Shown here piece by piece: positions 45,729-54,217 of a DNA stretch of 64,000 nt. The notes under the pieces were generated by a model that was not told the DNA's origin, made no database searches, and saw only the letters and a list, made by a program, of their open reading frames with translations. Source of the stretch: Paenalicyclobacillus ferrooxydans (GTDB taxonomy: Bacteria > Bacillota > Bacilli > Alicyclobacillales > Alicyclobacillaceae); NCBI RefSeq assembly GCF_001399675.1, contig NZ_LJCO01000069.1, forward strand, positions 1 to 64,000, given 5' to 3'. The stretch's first letter is position 1, and each line of letters starts with the position of its first letter. The position numbers were made by a program, and so were the translations under genes.

Positions 45729-46523
45729 ATGTCGGAAACCGAACAAACGCAAGACGGATCCCGACCGCAGCAGGACGGACCTCGACCGCTGCAAGACGGA
45801 CCCCGACCGCGGCAGGACATCCGCGACGTCTGGAGTCAGCGCGTCATCCTTGGTGATGGCGCGATGGCAACGATGCTGCACCAGTCGGGTGTGCCTATTC
45901 GCACGTGTTACGAAGAGCTCTCTCTGTCTCATCCCAAGCTCGTTCGCGATGTCCACCTCGCTTATATTGCTGCGGGTGCCGAGCTGATTCAGACGAACAC
46001 CTTTGGTGCGCACCGGGTGGGACTTGCTCGCTATGGACTCGAAAGCCAGTTAGCAGACATTAACAGGGCTGCGGTTGCGGTGGCGCGTGAGGCGGCAGAG
46101 TCTGCTCCCGCTCGGCAAGGAGCCGGGCACCAGGGAACCACAAGACAGGGATCGGGGCAAGGATTCAGTGCATTGGACACCCCAGTCAGGAGTTCCAAGG
46201 GCCAGGTGTGGGTGTTTGGAACCATCGGATCGACAGCAGGACTCGGATACCGAGGTGAGACAGAGGATGAGACCCGCTTCACGTTGCGGGATGTGTTTGC
46301 CGAGCAGCTTGATGCGTTGCTCGAGGCTGGAGTGGACGGCATTGTCCTCGAAACCTTCGCCGATCTCTATGAAATGCTCGTTGCCCTCGAAGTGGTTAAA
46401 AGCCGGACGATCCTCCCTGTTCTTGCGACTTTATCGCCAGATGCGCCAGACGTTACCCGTGATGGTGTGCCGCTGGCTGACGCGTTTACCCGAATGCAGG
46501 AGGCGGGGTCGGATGTTTTCTGA
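45729..46523 (+). pseudogene. Bifunctional homocysteine S-methyltransferase / methylene-THF reductase, N-terminal part up to an in-frame TGA
   Basis: 264 residues forming most of a homocysteine S-methyltransferase barrel (VILGDGAMATMLHQSG, TNTFGAHRVGLARYG, TIGSTAGLG, VLETFADLYEM). It ends at TGA 46521-46523 exactly where the family reads Gly-Leu-Asn-Cys: the next codons in the same frame are CTG AAC TGC. A GGA-to-TGA change explains this. Without read-through the product lacks all three zinc cysteines and should be inactive as a methyltransferase. A repetitive N-terminal tail (DGPRPLQDGPRPRQD) and a Gly/Gln/Thr-rich insert near residue 130 are unusual. AGGAGG is seven bases before ATG 45729. 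Confidence 0.8.
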
Positions 46524-47882
46524 CTGAACTGCCGACTTGGCCTGGCTGGAATCCTGCGAGCCTACGAGCGCATGCCCCATGCGCCCGGGACAGTCTACGC
46601 CGCGGTGCCGAACGCGGGCATGCTGCACATTGACGAAGGTGACGTGAGCTATACCGCAGGTGCGGATTACTTTGCAGACATGGGCAAGCGGTTGGTTCAA
46701 AGCGGGGTTCATTTTGTCGGCGGCTGTTGTGGAACGACTCCAGATCACATTCGGCGCCTCGCAGTGAAACTGCAGGAAAGTGATATCTCCGGCCGAGAGG
46801 CGAAGGCCAGGCCCGTCGTTGCCACCGAGACAACGGCTGTGCAGAACCGCATTCACATCAATGAAGAGCAGCATAAAGGCGGAGAGACGAGTAGGAGCAA
46901 CGAGACGCACGGCAACCAAGAGGTGCACAGCAACCAAAAGGTGCACAGCAACCAAAAGGTGCACAGCTTTGACGCAAAACCTTCCTCAACACTGCTCGAC
47001 AAAGTCAAGCGTGAAACGACTGTGATCGTCGAATTGGATCCGCCGCGGACCACGGATATCTCCCGATACATGAAAGGTGCGCTGGCGTTGCACGAGGCCG
47101 GTGCGGACTCGATTACCCTCGCTGACAACTCTCTTGGGACCGTTCGAGTGAGTAACATGGCTGTGGCTGCAATGTTGAAGCCGCTTGGTATCGATCCGCT
47201 CGTTCATGTGACGTGCCGCGACAGGAACCTGATTGGACAGCAGTCACACTTGATGGGTCTGCATGTACTCGGAATTCACCACATCTTGCTCGTGACCGGA
47301 GACCCGTCCAGGTTTGGAGACCTGCCGGGTGCAACATCGGTCTACGATGTCTCCTCTATCGAATTAACCAAGATGGTGCGGCGTTTGAATGAGGGGATCG
47401 CGTTTTCAGGGCAGCCGCTGAAGCAACCTGCAAAATTTGTGGTTGGCACATCGTTTAACCCGCATGTCAGAAACTTCGACAAGGCCATTGAGCGATTGAA
47501 GCGCAAAGTAGATGCGGGGGCAGACTACATCATGACGCAGCCGGTGTACGACGAGCGTCTGATGGAGGTCGTAGCAAACGCAGCATCAGAGATTGGTGTT
47601 CCTGTATTTATCGGAGTGATGCCGCTCGTCAGTGCACGGAATGCCCTCTTCCTGCACAATGAGGTCCCAGGGATGCAGATTCCTGAAGACATCATACAGA
47701 AAATGGTTGATGCACCACTTGAGGGCGCTGCAGAAATCGGCATGCAAATTGCAGAGGGGCTAACAAATAGAGCAAGCGAGTACTTCAACGGGATCTACCT
47801 GATGACACCCTTTCTTCGCTATGACTTGACGGTCCGCTTGACCAAGGCTGCAAAAAGGGCTGCAGTTGTTAAACCGTACTAA
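46524..47882 (+). CDS. Continuation of the same gene: end of the homocysteine methyltransferase and 5,10-methylene-THF reductase (MetF-like) domain
   Basis: The frame continues from the TGA at 46521-46523. The first part completes the methyltransferase (LNCRLG, then GGCCGTTPDHIRRLA with the zinc Cys pair). After a linker with direct repeats (VHSNQKVHSNQKVHS) comes a MetF-type FAD domain: VELDPPRTTDIS, ADNSLGTVRVSN, HVTCRDRNLIGQQSHL, LLVTGDPSRFGD, DYIMTQPVYD. The first ATG is at 46572 but has no ribosome site, so independent expression of this part looks poor unless translation re-initiates or the TGA is read through. The layout matches YitJ-type bifunctional proteins, in which MetF feeds methyl-THF to MetH. 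Confidence 0.8.
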   Translation: MNCRLGLAGILRAYERMPHAPGTVYAAVPNAGMLHIDEGDVSYTAGADYFADMGKRLVQSGVHFVGGCCGTTPDHIRRLAVKLQESDISGREAKARPVVATETTAVQNRIHINEEQHKGGETSRSNETHGNQEVHSNQKVHSNQKVHSFDAKPSSTLLDKVKRETTVIVELDPPRTTDISRYMKGALALHEAGADSITLADNSLGTVRVSNMAVAAMLKPLGIDPLVHVTCRDRNLIGQQSHLMGLHVLGIHHILLVTGDPSRFGDLPGATSVYDVSSIELTKMVRRLNEGIAFSGQPLKQPAKFVVGTSFNPHVRNFDKAIERLKRKVDAGADYIMTQPVYDERLMEVVANAASEIGVPVFIGVMPLVSARNALFLHNEVPGMQIPEDIIQKMVDAPLEGAAEIGMQIAEGLTNRASEYFNGIYLMTPFLRYDLTVRLTKAAKRAAVVKPY

Positions 47883-48001
47883 CCGATCCGGTCATCCGGT
47901 CATCTAGAGTCGTCCCTTTGACCATGTATTCGATCGAGTGCAAAAGAGCAGTCCCGCTGTTGGATAGAGAGTGCATAAAAATGAATAAAAGATGGACAGG
48001 G

Positions 48002-48034
48002 AATGGACAGGGAAGGCTCTGTCCATTTTTATTT
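48002..48034 (+). terminator. Rho-independent terminator of the met operon
   Basis: AATGGACAG and CTGTCCATT form a 9-bp stem with an 8-nt loop, followed by TTTATTT. The remainder of the gap to prpB (47883-48258) has a short CATTTAAATACG repeat near 48113-48140 and no gene. Confidence 0.8.
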
Positions 48035-48258
48035 CCATCGTCGCAAATGACAAAGCGGAAACTTTTTTACGAATCGCTGAGAAGGCAAGATCAGCGTGCT
48101 TCAACACCCGCTTAAATACGCATTTAAATACGCATTTAAACCGACTGGAATATTCTTAGGACAGCTGTGATCCTTTGTGACGACAGAGGAGGTTGCATTG
48201 CAAACGCGGCTACAATCCGGTATACCGATGGAAGACGTCTAGGGAAGGAGTAGGTACC

Positions 48259-49194
48259 TTGACTTGGCTTGTTGAACCAAACCCCACGCAAGATCAGCTT
48301 GCTGACCAATTTAGACTACTGATGAGAAATGAATCCCTTTTGCAAATTCCAGGTGCGCATGACGGAATGAGCGCCCTGCTTGCGAAAGAAGCTGGCTTTC
48401 AGGCACTGTATTTGTCAGGAGCGGCTTATACGGCGAGCCTGGGCCTTCCGGATCTGGGTCTCCTCTATTCCAATGAAGTTGCCGCACATGCCCGGGTGCT
48501 TGTACGCGCCTCAAAACTCCCCCTGCTTGTTGATATCGATACGGGTTACGGGGGCGTACTGAATGTCGCACGTACAGCTGCAGAGATGGTAGAAGCCGGT
48601 GTGGCTGCGGTTCAAATTGAAGATCAGGACCTTCCAAAAAAGTGTGGGCATCTCAATGGCAAAAACCTCGTGGCGACGGAAGAAATGCAGCAGAAGATCA
48701 GAATGCTGAAGCAGGTGGCACCTACATTGGTGGTCATTGCGCGAACGGATGCCAAGGCAGTCGAAGGAATAGAATCTGCGATTGCGAGGGCAAATGCATA
48801 TTTGGCAGCTGGTGCAGATGCGATTTTCCCGGAGGCACTCACAACGGAGGCGGATTTCCTCCAGTTCCGCCAGGCTGTTTCTGCACCGTTGTTGGCCAAC
48901 ATGACTGAATTCGGAAAGACGCCGTATTACAGTGCAAAACAGTTCTCAGACTGGGGATATGACATGGTCATCTATCCCGTAACGTCACTTCGAGCAGCTG
49001 CAAAGGCTGCTGAAACGGCTTATCGCACGATTCATAATGAAGGAACGCAGGCCGGAATTCTGTCTACATTGCAGACACGTGCTGAGTTGTACGATACCAT
49101 TCACTATTACGACTACGAAGCACTCGACGAGCACATTGCCAAAACAGTATTGCCGACTCCTGATGCCGACTCGAAAGACAGGCTTCGGCTGTGA
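48259..49194 (+). CDS. prpB: Methylisocitrate lyase / isocitrate lyase family protein (PrpB-like)
   Basis: 311 residues with the PEP mutase/isocitrate lyase fold. The catalytic KKCGH motif is present (QIEDQDLPKKCGHLNGK), with SGAAYTASLG, DIDTGYGG and RTDAKAVEG for metal and substrate binding. PrpB splits 2-methylisocitrate to pyruvate and succinate in propionate breakdown. No prpC or prpD gene is beside it. The start is TTG 48259 with AAGGAG eight bases upstream; an upstream in-frame ATG (48193) lacks a site. Confidence 0.88.
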   Translation: MTWLVEPNPTQDQLADQFRLLMRNESLLQIPGAHDGMSALLAKEAGFQALYLSGAAYTASLGLPDLGLLYSNEVAAHARVLVRASKLPLLVDIDTGYGGVLNVARTAAEMVEAGVAAVQIEDQDLPKKCGHLNGKNLVATEEMQQKIRMLKQVAPTLVVIARTDAKAVEGIESAIARANAYLAAGADAIFPEALTTEADFLQFRQAVSAPLLANMTEFGKTPYYSAKQFSDWGYDMVIYPVTSLRAAAKAAETAYRTIHNEGTQAGILSTLQTRAELYDTIHYYDYEALDEHIAKTVLPTPDADSKDRLRL

Positions 49195-49264
49195 CTTGGT
49201 ATTTGTCTTTGCTTCTGTCTTTGGGGGTACCGTGTAAGTCTTGTGGCTGGGAAGAGGGATTTGT

Positions 49265-50452
49265 ATGAATTGGAGACGTACACTCTGGATTTTATGGGCG
49301 TCAAACTTCGCTGTTACCGCCGGTATGAGTTTAGTGATCCCGTTTCTGCCGTTATACATCGAAAAGCTTGGAATTCACAACCTGTCAGCTATGGAGCGAT
49401 GGTCAGGTTGGGTGTTTTCAGCTCAATTTGTGACCTCTGTTATTTTCCAACCGATCTGGGGAGCTTTTGCGGATAGGCACGGGCGGAAAATCATGCTTCT
49501 TCGGGCTGGCATCGGCATGGGTGTCGTCACGGCATTGATGGGTGCAGTGGGTGCAGTGTGGGAGTTATTGCTGCTTCGCCTTTTCAACGGAATATTTTCT
49601 GGTTTCATCTCCATGTCCGTATCCCTGCAGGCATCTATAACGCCAAACGAGCACTCTGGAAGAGCTCTCGGAACGCTGCAAACCGGTGCGATTGCGGGAA
49701 ACCTCATTGGACCTCTGATTGGTGGGGCATTGGCTGAAACAATTGGATTTCGGGGTGTGTTCTTCTGCACAGGTGGCATGTTGATTATTGCAAGTTTGAT
49801 TGTATTGCTGTTTGTTCACGAACATCATCAGCCAATCGTTCGAGCGAAAGGGCCAACAGGGGGCATCAGACAACTACGCCCTTTGTTTCCGGTCTTTGTG
49901 GTTTCCACCTTTATTCAGGTAGGTATGATGAGTATCGAACCGATTGTCACGATTTACGCAAAGACGTTGTACACAGGTCCGCACTTAGCGCTGATTGCGG
50001 GTTTGGTCGTTTCTATAACAGGTATGGCCAATCTCGTCGGTGCGCCGTCTCTGGGTAGATTGGGCGATCGGATCGGGCAACGGAAGGTCCTCATCTTGGC
50101 TACCTGTGCCGCTGCGGTGATGTATATCCCGCAAGCCTTAGCCGGGAACATCGGGGTTCTTCTTGTGGGACGGTTTCTGCTCGGGCTGTTTATTGGTGGT
50201 ATGATACCGTCGCTCAATGTACTGGTAAAAAAGAAGGCGCCTCCGGAACTCTTAGCGACAGCATTCGGAATCAATTCTGCGTCTACGTTTCTGGGAAACC
50301 TGCTTGGTCCGCTTCTTGGGAGCAGCGTCGCCGCTGCGTATGGAATTAAGAATGTGTTTTACGTAACCATGATCATTTTGGTGCTGAATGGGATCATCAT
50401 ATTTTTCAATCGAAGGTTGGATGCGGAACGCGTGCCTGCTGTAGCAGGCTAG
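49265..50452 (+). CDS. MFS transporter, probable drug or metabolite exporter
   Basis: 395 residues, 12 predicted hydrophobic segments. The motif between helices 2 and 3 is GAFADRHGRKIMLLRA and that of the second half is GRLGDRIGQRKVLI; LGTLQTGAIAGNLIGPLIGG is an antiporter-type motif C. This places it among the DHA1-like exporters. The substrate is unknown. The ATG 49265 follows AAGAGGG. It lies 70 nt after prpB and could be co-transcribed with it. Confidence 0.87.
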   Translation: MNWRRTLWILWASNFAVTAGMSLVIPFLPLYIEKLGIHNLSAMERWSGWVFSAQFVTSVIFQPIWGAFADRHGRKIMLLRAGIGMGVVTALMGAVGAVWELLLLRLFNGIFSGFISMSVSLQASITPNEHSGRALGTLQTGAIAGNLIGPLIGGALAETIGFRGVFFCTGGMLIIASLIVLLFVHEHHQPIVRAKGPTGGIRQLRPLFPVFVVSTFIQVGMMSIEPIVTIYAKTLYTGPHLALIAGLVVSITGMANLVGAPSLGRLGDRIGQRKVLILATCAAAVMYIPQALAGNIGVLLVGRFLLGLFIGGMIPSLNVLVKKKAPPELLATAFGINSASTFLGNLLGPLLGSSVAAAYGIKNVFYVTMIILVLNGIIIFFNRRLDAERVPAVAG

Positions 50453-50552
50453 ACGGTTGTGGACGCCTATTCCCACGGGTATCCCAGCCCTTCCGCATCG
50501 GCGGGTTCATACATGTACGACACTCCGAAGAGCATGATTTCGCTCTGCACGC

Positions 50553-50585
50553 AAAATAACGTGCCAATCTTTAGATTGGCACGTT
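50553..50585 (-). terminator. Terminator of luxS
   Basis: AACGTGCCAATC and GATTGGCACGTT pair perfectly (12 bp, 4-nt loop). On the minus strand ATTTTGCG follows, so it fits luxS; for the plus-strand MFS gene no T tract is present. Confidence 0.7.
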
Positions 50586-50614
50586 CAGACTGACACCGGT
50601 ACGCCGCTGCGTGA

Positions 50615-50693
50615 CCTCATAGAGGAACTGAGTTCCTCTCCAGCCAGGCGGTCTTCCGCTGCGGAACCTCATAGCGGAACTGAGTTCCTCTCC
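50615..50693. repeat. Two copies of the GGAACT-N-AGTTCC palindrome, 52 bp apart
   Basis: CCTCATAG(A/C)GGAACTGAG and TTCCTCTCC occur at 50615-50641 and 50667-50693. Each contains the 13-bp palindrome GGAACTGAGTTCC. The same palindrome makes up the nine-copy array at 61743-62187 with a 51-bp period. The two copies lie between the luxS stop and its terminator. Confidence 0.85.
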
Positions 50694-50741
50694 ACCCCGA
50701 ACGTGCCAAAGCTGTCATTATCACGCCACTGAGCTGGCTGT

Positions 50742-51212
50742 TTATGCCTCACTGCCAAAAATCTCTGGCCACTCGGACCTGGCGGACAACATTTTCTGAG
50801 CCAACTCTTTGGCGCCTTCGAGACTGTGGCTTGCCGCCCAACCGCACTGGACCTCGTTGCAAGCCGGGACCTCGGTTGCTTCCAGCACATCTTTCAGCGT
50901 GGCTTCGAGATAAGCCATGACCTCATCGCGATCATCGACGTTTAGCATCGTCAGGTAAAATCCTGTCTGGCAACCCATTGGGCTGAAGTCAACCACTTGG
51001 CTGGTGTGGTTACGAATATTTTCGGCCATCAAATGTTCGAGTGAGTGGAGTGCCGGCATCTCCATGTGTTCTTGATTCGGCTGGCACAGCCGTACATCGT
51101 ATTTGTAAATCGTGTCTCCATGGGTGCCGTTTACTACGCCGGCGAGTCGTACGTAAGGAGCCTTGACCTTGGTATGATCCAGATTAAAACTCTCGACATT
51201 CATCTTCTTCAC
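50742..51212 (-). CDS. luxS: S-ribosylhomocysteine lyase (AI-2 synthesis)
   Basis: 156 residues. The zinc/iron site HSLEHL and the later Cys in [14 protein letters not shown] are intact, as is [12 protein letters not shown] with the catalytic Cys. LuxS turns S-ribosylhomocysteine into homocysteine and the AI-2 precursor DPD, which links it to the methyl cycle genes at 41-48 kb. The start is GTG 51212 with GGGAGG nine bases upstream; ATG 51203 is an alternative. Confidence 0.96.
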   Translation of the reverse strand: MKKMNVESFNLDHTKVKAPYVRLAGVVNGTHGDTIYKYDVRLCQPNQEHMEMPALHSLEHLMAENIRNHTSQVVDFSPMGCQTGFYLTMLNVDDRDEVMAYLEATLKDVLEATEVPACNEVQCGWAASHSLEGAKELAQKMLSARSEWPEIFGSEA

Positions 51213-51270
51213 ATCAATCTACCTCCCAAGTCTTCAAGATGGACGTAATCTTCAATTTCATGTTGCCGCC

Positions 51271-51340
51271 TTGAGCCAGATAGCCTTGAGCCAGATAGCC
51301 TTAAGCCAGATAGCCTTAAGCCAGATAGCCTTAAGCCAGA
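51271..51340 (-). repeat. 15-bp tandem array, four to five copies
   Basis: TT(G/A)AGCCAGATAGCC starts at 51271, 51286, 51301, 51316 and, partly, 51331. It lies between luxS and the TPR protein gene. Confidence 0.95.
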
Positions 51341-51400
51341 CCGCCCAGACCGCCGCTGTCGCAGACGCCCGTTGACATAGATGGCCTGTTTCGACTCCAG

Positions 51401-52891
51401 TTAAAACAGGCACTCCAAGGCGTTTAGAACGTCCTCGTCAAATGCGCCGGCGTTCGCCCGAAGATGTTGCATAGTTTCGGTATGAGAAACTCTCTTTAGA
51501 ACAACAGATTCTGCGTATGCGTCTGACAGTTGCAGAATCCTTTCCGCTGCTTTCAGACTGTCACGTTCTGCCTCTTCGCCATTGGGACTGACGGGGACGT
51601 CAGTCGCCTGGTTCGGGAAACCGGATCCGTCACAACGCTCATGGTGCCGCAAGATGAGGGTGTTGACGTCTGGACAAAATTGGAGCTCACCGAGCATTTC
51701 TACAGTCAGCTCGGGATGATGAATGTATTGCAACCAGGTAGTATGTGAGCGATCCGGTCGGTCTGTAACGTCGGACCCAATCGCTGTCAGGCCGTAGTCC
51801 GCCAATCTTGCGGCGGTCACAAGATTTACTTTCATTTCTTCGGAGAGCTGCAGTTGATGGGCCAACTCTGTTGCGTACTTGACCCGTGTATCAATAAACT
51901 CCGAAAAACGAGTTGCAATAAACTCTTGTGTGTTCCAGGCCTCTGTAATCAGTAGAAACCGCTTCATCAGCGTAGTGTCTCCGGCAAGATGTCTGTCCGG
52001 GGAGACGCGTCCGTCTGTCCATTCCTCCAGGCGTGCTCTGATCTCGGCGAATTCTCGCCAGTGGCCGAGTAATCCGACTTGGAGTTCGGCCTTTTCCATC
52101 AGCTGCTTGGCAAGGCGTTGATCACCAATGTGAAACGACAGCTCCGCGTACAATCGGCACAGATGGGCCGTCAACAGCGGATCGGCCGTCTGGTATGCCT
52201 CGTCAAACAAGGGCACGGATCGCCTTGCATATTCAATGCTCTGCTCATAATCCCCCTGGTGGAGGTACATTCGGGACAGAGCAGTGTATGAAAACATCAG
52301 TTCTTCCTTTGCATCCGAAGCTTCCAGGGCTTTTTGAATACATAACTCTGCGTTTTCATAGTCACGCAGTTCGATGTAGCAAATACCGAGATTGTTATAG
52401 AGCGTGCTATGGTAATGCACAACGTCTGCTTCCTCGAAGTACTGAAGGCTTTTCCTCAGGCTGGTTACGGCATCGCGGTAAAACTGTGTCGCCCATTGGA
52501 CCGTGGCAAGGTTGTTAAACAGAATTCCCCTTCGCAGGTTGGGGAGTTGTGCTCCTGCCCGGTTTTCAATCTCCTGCAATAAACGGTAGGCCCGGTCAAA
52601 GTTTGATTGGGCATGGAGTGCCATGGCTAAGTGAATCTGACACTTGGCTTGGTTATCAAGTGTGTCGGCTGCTGCGACAGCCAACGTAAAGGAATGCTCC
52701 GCAGCATTGATATCATGTTGCTGAATTTGAATCTTACCAATTTCATCGTAGAGTAACGAGAGTGAACCTGAGGCTCCGTACTCTCCACTCCGAAGTTTGT
52801 CTTGGAATTTCTCAAGTGCTGCATACAGATGCCCGTTTGCTGACAACTTTAAGGCGTGTTGGAGCTGTGCATCATGAAGTAATGTTCGCAT
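51401..52891 (-). CDS. TPR-repeat protein with a degenerate HD-GYP C-terminal domain
   Basis: 496 residues, no membrane segment. Residues about 5-290 contain some seven TPR-like units (YNNLGICYIELRDYENAELC, YTALSRMYLHQGDYEQSIEY). Residues about 330-496 resemble HD-GYP domains: the second half keeps HHERCDGSGFPNQ, very close to the GYP-region motif HHExxDGSGYP, but the usual HD pair reads ARLADYG, without the His. HD-GYP proteins degrade cyclic-di-GMP; this one has probably lost catalysis and may be a sensor or scaffold. The start at 52891 has a modest AGGTTGGG site. It lies 104 nt behind a histidine kinase gene on the same strand. Confidence 0.75.
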   Translation of the reverse strand: MRTLLHDAQLQHALKLSANGHLYAALEKFQDKLRSGEYGASGSLSLLYDEIGKIQIQQHDINAAEHSFTLAVAAADTLDNQAKCQIHLAMALHAQSNFDRAYRLLQEIENRAGAQLPNLRRGILFNNLATVQWATQFYRDAVTSLRKSLQYFEEADVVHYHSTLYNNLGICYIELRDYENAELCIQKALEASDAKEELMFSYTALSRMYLHQGDYEQSIEYARRSVPLFDEAYQTADPLLTAHLCRLYAELSFHIGDQRLAKQLMEKAELQVGLLGHWREFAEIRARLEEWTDGRVSPDRHLAGDTTLMKRFLLITEAWNTQEFIATRFSEFIDTRVKYATELAHQLQLSEEMKVNLVTAARLADYGLTAIGSDVTDRPDRSHTTWLQYIHHPELTVEMLGELQFCPDVNTLILRHHERCDGSGFPNQATDVPVSPNGEEAERDSLKAAERILQLSDAYAESVVLKRVSHTETMQHLRANAGAFDEDVLNALECLF

Positions 52892-52995
52892 TATGAACCC
52901 AACCTGTCCGCATTGTACATACCCTATGTGAACTAGCAGCAAGGATGTGATTTCTCCGTGCTGAGAGCCCAAATCCCATTTATCTTTCTCTCTAT

Positions 52996-53706
52996 TTATT
53001 CATAAACCGGCAGCCGGATCTCGAACCGGGCACCTGTACCTGGAGCAGATTCGATAAGAAACGTACCGTCTAGGTATTCGATCCGTTCCTTCATGCCGGC
53101 GAGGCCGTAGTGCCCTTCTGGTATCAAATCGGGATCAAAGCCCTTGCCATTGTCTGCGACCTGGATAATCAAGTCACTCTTTGACTGTGAGAACGCAATC
53201 TTGACGTTTGTCGCCTCGGCATGTTTGTGGACATTGTTCAGCAACTCTTGAATCAGCCTGTAAATCGCAACCTGACGAGCAGGGGCGATATCAAGCGAAA
53301 CATCCTCTTGAACTGAAACTTCAATCTTCAGGTTCCAGTCGTGTTGATTCCGCTCACAGAGCTGCAAGGTTGCCTGAAGCACGCCGACTTCGTCAACAGC
53401 CACCGGGCGTAAATCATAGATCAATCGCCGAACGTCACTGACTAGCACGCGAACCTTCTGTTGTAACCGATCTACCTCTTCCTCAACAAGCGCAGGCTGA
53501 GTTTGAAGTAAACGGCGGATGATATCCAGACGCATACTGACATTGGTGATAGCTTGCGCTGGACCGTCGTGCAGATCGCGGGCGATTCTGCGGCGCTCTT
53601 CTTCAATGAGCTTAATGCCGTGATCCGTTTGATCGAAAATCGGGAGATCGCCAGGTGACATCGAGAATAACCCCTTAGTTGTTTTACTGCCCATCAGTGC
53701 GTTCAC
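52996..53706 (-). CDS. Soluble histidine kinase, DegS/NarX type (HisKA_3 + HATPase)
   Basis: About 236 residues. The HisKA_3 phosphoacceptor is EEERRRIARDLHDGPAQAI; the ATPase domain has ELLNNVHKHAEAT (N box), VADNGKGFDPD and GLAGMKERIEYL. There is no membrane segment or recognisable sensor domain beyond about 35 N-terminal residues, so the signal must be internal. No response regulator gene is adjacent. The start is uncertain: GTG 53706 follows AAGGGG at 11 bases, ATG 53694 is an alternative, and the frame further upstream (to 53826) is not protein-like. Confidence 0.85.
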   Translation of the reverse strand: MNALMGSKTTKGLFSMSPGDLPIFDQTDHGIKLIEEERRRIARDLHDGPAQAITNVSMRLDIIRRLLQTQPALVEEEVDRLQQKVRVLVSDVRRLIYDLRPVAVDEVGVLQATLQLCERNQHDWNLKIEVSVQEDVSLDIAPARQVAIYRLIQELLNNVHKHAEATNVKIAFSQSKSDLIIQVADNGKGFDPDLIPEGHYGLAGMKERIEYLDGTFLIESAPGTGARFEIRLPVYE

Positions 53707-53851
53707 AGTGATTGGTTCCCCTTGTATTGTAATATAAAAAGATCCATCAGTACTAGGAAGGGAAGCGTTGCATGCAAACGGGCGTTGAATTGACTTGAAT
53801 TGAGTTGAAATTAAATGGAAGTTCAACAGAAGTGAATGTTGAACACAAATG

Positions 53852-53882
53852 AAAAGGGGCAGTGCGCGCAGGCACCCACCCC
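53852..53882 (-). terminator. Terminator between the small peptide gene and the kinase gene
   Basis: On the minus strand GGGG..GTGC, a short loop, GCAC..CCCC and then TTTTCATTT. It would end the riboswitch-controlled transcript, at least in part, before the kinase gene. Confidence 0.55.
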
Positions 53883-53913
53883 TGTAGCAGATGAAGTCTG
53901 AAACAGTTTCCCG

Positions 53914-54081
53914 TTAATCCCATATTGGCCGAACAATGATATTTGGGGACGTCGTTGTAGTTGTGGTTGCAGCTACTGCTGCAGAACCATGGTGCGATGC
54001 CGTGTGGAAGGTTACTGGGACGACGACCACAGCAGCAACAATTGCGAGCCCCGCAAAAACGGCTTTTGCCCACTTTTTCAT
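53914..54081 (-). CDS. Small exported peptide precursor, 55 residues, under a c-di-GMP riboswitch
   Basis: A short gene with a very strong ribosome site (AAGGAGGAG, seven bases before ATG 54081). The product has a textbook signal peptide: MKKWAKAVFAGLAIVAAVVV, then a polar stretch (FHTASHHGS) and a likely cleavage after AAVAA. The mature part would be about 17 residues, TTTTTTSPNIIVRPIWD. No family is recognised. The leader carries a cyclic-di-GMP-I aptamer, so output should follow c-di-GMP. Possible roles are a signalling peptide, a surface or biofilm peptide, or a toxin-like peptide; the sequence does not decide. Confidence 0.75.
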   Translation of the reverse strand: MKKWAKAVFAGLAIVAAVVVVPVTFHTASHHGSAAVAATTTTTTSPNIIVRPIWD

Positions 54082-54084
54082 GCT

Positions 54085-54112
54085 ATTTCTCCTCCTTTCT
54101 GACGGTCAGGAG
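54085..54112 (-). promoter_or_regulatory. Possible translational switch hairpin at the peptide's ribosome site
   Basis: On the minus strand CTCCTGAC-C-GTCAGAAAGGAG can fold so that TCCT pairs with the AGGA of the ribosome site. This lies just after the aptamer and would suit translational control. Pairing was drawn by eye. Confidence 0.4.
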
Positions 54113-54207
54113 CACCGGAAACCCGGCTGCCATAGTGGTCTGAGAACACGCGTTCATCAGCACGACAGGCCCGTGGCTTTGCGTCCTTGCCTTTCGACAA
54201 GTTTGCT
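54113..54207 (-). ncRNA. Cyclic-di-GMP-I (GEMM) riboswitch
   Basis: Read on the minus strand, the leader has the conserved GEMM-I elements in order: GCAAAC, a 6-bp stem capped by a GAAA tetraloop (CTTGTC-GAAA-GGCAAG), GGACGCAAAGCC, GGGCCT, a variable second stem, ATGGCAGCCGGGTTTCCG. The tetraloop, its receptor side in the second stem and the invariant GACGCAAAGCC are all intact. It sits between a sigma-A promoter (54218-54246) and the small exported peptide gene. Confidence 0.93.
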
Positions 54208-54217
54208 ATTACTTACC

